Source: Bacteroidales bacterium
GTDB lineage: Bacteria; Bacteroidota; Bacteroidia; Bacteroidales; Bacteroidaceae
DNA length: 8,594 nt
Assembly (NCBI GenBank): GCA_004557285.1
Contig: SFEK01000089.1
Coordinates: 1-8,594 of the forward strand
Direction: 5' to 3'
Part shown: positions 6,934 through 8,594 of the stretch, piece by piece
Position numbering within the stretch: position 1 is the stretch's first letter
Layout: each line of letters starts with the position of its first letter
Translations under genes and position numbers: made by a program
The notes under the pieces: generated by a model
Seen by the model: the letters and a program-made list of their open reading frames with translations, nothing else
Database searches by the model: none
What the model was told of the DNA's origin: nothing

Positions 6934-7482
6934 TTATTTGACCCTGTATCCGCAACGGAACTTGCCTTGCAGCAGGTTCTTGAGCTTACCGTTGATGAGC
7001 TGTCTGCGGAAGGGCGAAACGCGGTCGATGAAGAGTTTGGCGTCAAGATGGTCAAACTCGTGCTGCATGACGCGTGCCAGGTAGCCTTCCACCCATTCGT
7101 CGTGTTCGTTGAAATCTTCATCCACATATTTCACGCGGATGCGTGTGGGGCGTTTTACCGGTTCGTGGATGCCGGGCAGCGAGAGGCAGCCCTCTTCCAT
7201 CGACTCCATCTCGCTGTCATCATATTCCACGATGTGTGGATTGATGTAAGCCTTGCGGAAGTCCTTGTATTCGGGATATTCTTCGGCAAGCACGTCAAGG
7301 TCGATGACCGCCAGACGGATGTCCTTGCCTATCTGCGGGGCAGCAAGTCCCACACCATCAGATGCGGTGAGCGTTTCAAACATGTTGGCAATCAGTTCCT
7401 TGAGGTTGGGATATTCAGCGTCGATATCAACCGACACTTTGCGAAGAGCCTGCTGGCCGTAGGTGTAAATGGGTAATATCAT
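6934..7482 (-). CDS. def: Peptide deformylase
   Basis: Metallohydrolase that removes the N-formyl group from the initiator methionine of nascent proteins at the ribosome. All three family motifs are present in the 182 residues: G43-VGLAAP-Q50 (motif 1), E97-G-C99-L-S (motif 2) and Q-H141-E142-F-D-H145 (motif 3). By family knowledge Cys99, His141 and His145 hold the metal and Glu142 is catalytic. The N-terminus MILPIYTYG and an acidic insert around 64-75 (VLAEEYPEYKDF) resemble Bacteroidota deformylases. The tail LLQGKFRCGYRVK is basic. The ATG (7480-7482) overlaps the ruvX stop as ATGA, which implies translational coupling. Downstream, after a 14-bp hairpin, lies the TPR gene. Confidence 0.97.
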   Translation of the reverse strand: MILPIYTYGQQALRKVSVDIDAEYPNLKELIANMFETLTASDGVGLAAPQIGKDIRLAVIDLDVLAEEYPEYKDFRKAYINPHIVEYDDSEMESMEEGCLSLPGIHEPVKRPTRIRVKYVDEDFNEHDEWVEGYLARVMQHEFDHLDAKLFIDRVSPFRRQLINGKLKNLLQGKFRCGYRVK

Positions 7483-7901
7483 GGTTTTCTTTTGATCGAT
7501 TCCAAATAATCTTGTAAAATGATGGTGGCGCTGATTTCGTCAACCAGGGCCTTGTTTTGCCGTGCTTTCTTGTGTAGGCCGCCTTCAATCATGGCCCGGT
7601 GTGCCAGGACAGAGGTAAACCTTTCATCGTAATATTCGATGGGAATATGAGGATACGCCTTTCGCCAGCGGTTGACGAAAGGCGTTATTCTTACCATGTT
7701 CTCGCTATGGCTGCCATCTGCCTGTTTGGGCTCTCCGATGACTATGCGTTCCACTTGCTCGCGTGACACATAGTCTTTGAGGTAGTCGAACAGCAGATGC
7801 GTGGCAACTGTCGCCAGTCCTCCCGCTATCAGTTGAAGAGGGTCGGTGACAGCCAGCCCGGTGCGCTTCTTGCCATAGTCGATGGACAATATGCGTGCCA
7901 C
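7479..7901 (-). CDS. ruvX: Putative pre-16S rRNA nuclease RuvX/YqgF
   Basis: RNase H-fold nuclease of the YqgF family, which is required for 5'-end maturation of 16S rRNA and was first proposed as a Holliday-junction resolvase. The 140 residues are full length. Motifs: LSIDYGKKRTGLAVTD (5-20) with Asp8; IVIGEPKQADGS (53-64); YYDERFTS (90-97) with Glu93; and ALVDEISATIILQDYL (118-133) with Asp121. Asp8, Glu93 and Asp121 are the expected acidic active-site residues. The start is GTG (7899-7901), 8 nt after the stop of the SPOR gene; it is fixed by MARILSIDYG, where the conserved fold begins. The TGA overlaps the def ATG by 4 nt. This is the second gene of the SPOR-ruvX-def-TPR cluster. Confidence 0.95.
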   Translation of the reverse strand: MARILSIDYGKKRTGLAVTDPLQLIAGGLATVATHLLFDYLKDYVSREQVERIVIGEPKQADGSHSENMVRITPFVNRWRKAYPHIPIEYYDERFTSVLAHRAMIEGGLHKKARQNKALVDEISATIILQDYLESIKRKP

Positions 7902-7909
7902 GTAGGTGA

Positions 7910-8407
7910 TCAGTTATTGTTGAACAGCAACCATGCGTCGGGATATTGTGCGCGAAGCTCGTTGCGTGAACGCACGGCATCGGTCTTGACGTCGAAGGTG
8001 CTTGCCACTACACGATACATCTGGTTGCTGCTGTTGTAGGCCACCTGTGCATCGTAGCCACGGCTCTTGAGGGTGCTCTGCAGACCTTCGGCGTTGGCAC
8101 GTACAGAGAACGAACCTACCACCACGCTGAAGTTGCGCAGACCGTTGCCGCTAACCACAGAGAGGTTTTCCTGGCGCACGGGCACATTGTCGGCGTTGTC
8201 CACCACAACGGTTTCGGTGGCGGGCTTTTCCACAACGGGTGCCACAACGGCTATCTCTTCGTTACCCTGGTTTTGTTCAGCCCCGTTCTGGTCTTGAAGC
8301 TGTGCTTTTTCGTACATTTTCCTGTAGGCTGTTTCCTTGGATGATTTACAACTTGTAAATGCGACAGCTGCACAGAGACCTGCACACAATACCATATACT
8401 TCTTCAT
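7910..8407 (-). CDS. SPOR-domain lipoprotein
   Basis: Predicted cell-envelope lipoprotein with a C-terminal SPOR domain, a fold known to bind septal peptidoglycan lacking stem peptides. From the ATG at 8405-8407 it has 165 residues: MKKYMVLCAGLCAAVAFTSC is a lipoprotein signal with the acylated Cys at 20; a charged segment (SSKETAYRKMYEKAQLQ) follows; residues 36-90 form a low-complexity Gln/Asn/Glu- and Val/Pro-rich linker; residues 91-163 are the SPOR domain, with FSVVVGSFSVRANAEGLQSTL, then YRVVASTF. An in-frame ATG at 8428 would add seven polar residues (MNNTEKE) before the basic n-region. I prefer 8407 because MKK at the start is typical and AAAAAGAA precedes it. It is the first gene of the cluster, 8 nt before ruvX. 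A role in division or the septal cell wall is inferred from the domain only. Confidence 0.9.
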   Translation of the reverse strand: MKKYMVLCAGLCAAVAFTSCKSSKETAYRKMYEKAQLQDQNGAEQNQGNEEIAVVAPVVEKPATETVVVDNADNVPVRQENLSVVSGNGLRNFSVVVGSFSVRANAEGLQSTLKSRGYDAQVAYNSSNQMYRVVASTFDVKTDAVRSRNELRAQYPDAWLLFNNN

Positions 8408-8458
8408 TTCTTTTTCTGTATTATTCAATTAAACATTTGTTTTCAGTCAAATTTGGTG

Positions 8459-8466
8459 CGAAGTTA
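8459..8466 (-). promoter_or_regulatory. Candidate -7 box for the SPOR-ruvX-def-TPR cluster
   Basis: On the minus strand the sequence reads TAACTTCG (8466 to 8459), one mismatch from TAnnTTTG, about 50 nt upstream of the SPOR-gene ATG. I see no clear TTTG -33 box 19-21 nt further upstream. It is the best leftward candidate in the 8408-8594 region and is offered with low confidence. Confidence 0.3.
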
Positions 8467-8560
8467 CACAAAATTGAGTAAATAGCATGAAAATAGCCGC
8501 ATAAAGTTTGTTAAATGAGTCAAATACTCTTTTTTTAACAAAAAATAGATTATCAAAGAG

Positions 8561-8590
8561 TTGCCCTTTTGAAAACTTTCCGTATATTTG
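8561..8590 (+). promoter_or_regulatory. Bacteroidota-type promoter reading rightward out of the window
   Basis: The -33-like TTG (8561-8563), a 19-nt spacer and the -7 box TATATTTG (8583-8590) match the phylum consensus. The start site would lie just at or past the window edge, so the gene it serves is not visible. It shares the AT-rich region 8408-8594 with the start of the leftward SPOR cluster, which makes the locus divergent. Confidence 0.6.
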
Positions 8591-8594
8591 CGAA

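Noticed and set aside
6873..7127. N-terminal extension of the TPR frame into def (84 extra residues from 7127)
   Set aside because: This part reads def in another frame, is Ser/Thr-rich and has no signal peptide at its start. The TPR protein must begin near its signal segment, at 6872 or 6821.
1..8594. Mobile element, CRISPR array, toxin-antitoxin, defence locus, tRNA or rRNA gene
   Set aside because: No transposase, integrase, direct-repeat array, terminal repeats or RNA-gene sequence was seen. The gene content is typical housekeeping and envelope genes throughout.

Overview
The window looks like ordinary chromosome from a member of the Bacteroidota, most likely a Prevotella-type organism. 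Three things point there: promoters of the phylum's form (TTTG, about 19-20 nt, then TAnnTTTG), start codons preceded by A-rich DNA with no Shine-Dalgarno sequence, and protein sequences that resemble Bacteroides/Prevotella versions of TrmD, LigA, peptide deformylase and a signal-peptide-bearing TPR protein. No database search was possible, so the genus is an inference.

Layout, left to right. (1) The 3' part of a patatin-like phospholipase gene reads rightward and is cut by the left window edge. (2) It converges, with a 6-nt overlap of the stop codons, on a leftward cluster: HIT-family protein, trmD, DUF805 membrane protein. (3) A 301-nt divergent intergenic region (2490-2790) carries a good promoter on each strand, one for the HIT-trmD cluster and one for ligA. 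(4) Rightward ligA (NAD+ DNA ligase) ends 17 nt from the end of (5) a second leftward cluster, read from 8407 down to 4812: SPOR-domain lipoprotein, ruvX, def, long TPR protein. (6) The right end (8408-8594) is AT-rich and holds a promoter pointing out of the window to the right.

The genes are mainly housekeeping: tRNA m1G37 methylation (trmD), 16S rRNA 5'-end maturation (ruvX), N-terminal deformylation (def) and nick sealing in replication and repair (ligA). Cell-envelope genes (SPOR lipoprotein, DUF805, exported TPR protein, patatin lipase) are mixed in. ruvX and def overlap by 4 nt (ATGA), so they are probably translationally coupled.

I found no mobile element, CRISPR array, tRNA, rRNA, defence locus or convincing new system. 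The most interesting signals are small: a 14-bp perfect hairpin between def and the TPR gene whose loop holds the usual ATG choice, an 11-bp perfect hairpin in the last codons of the patatin gene at a convergent junction, and the absence of the expected glycine-rich oxyanion-hole motif in the patatin reading frame at the left edge.
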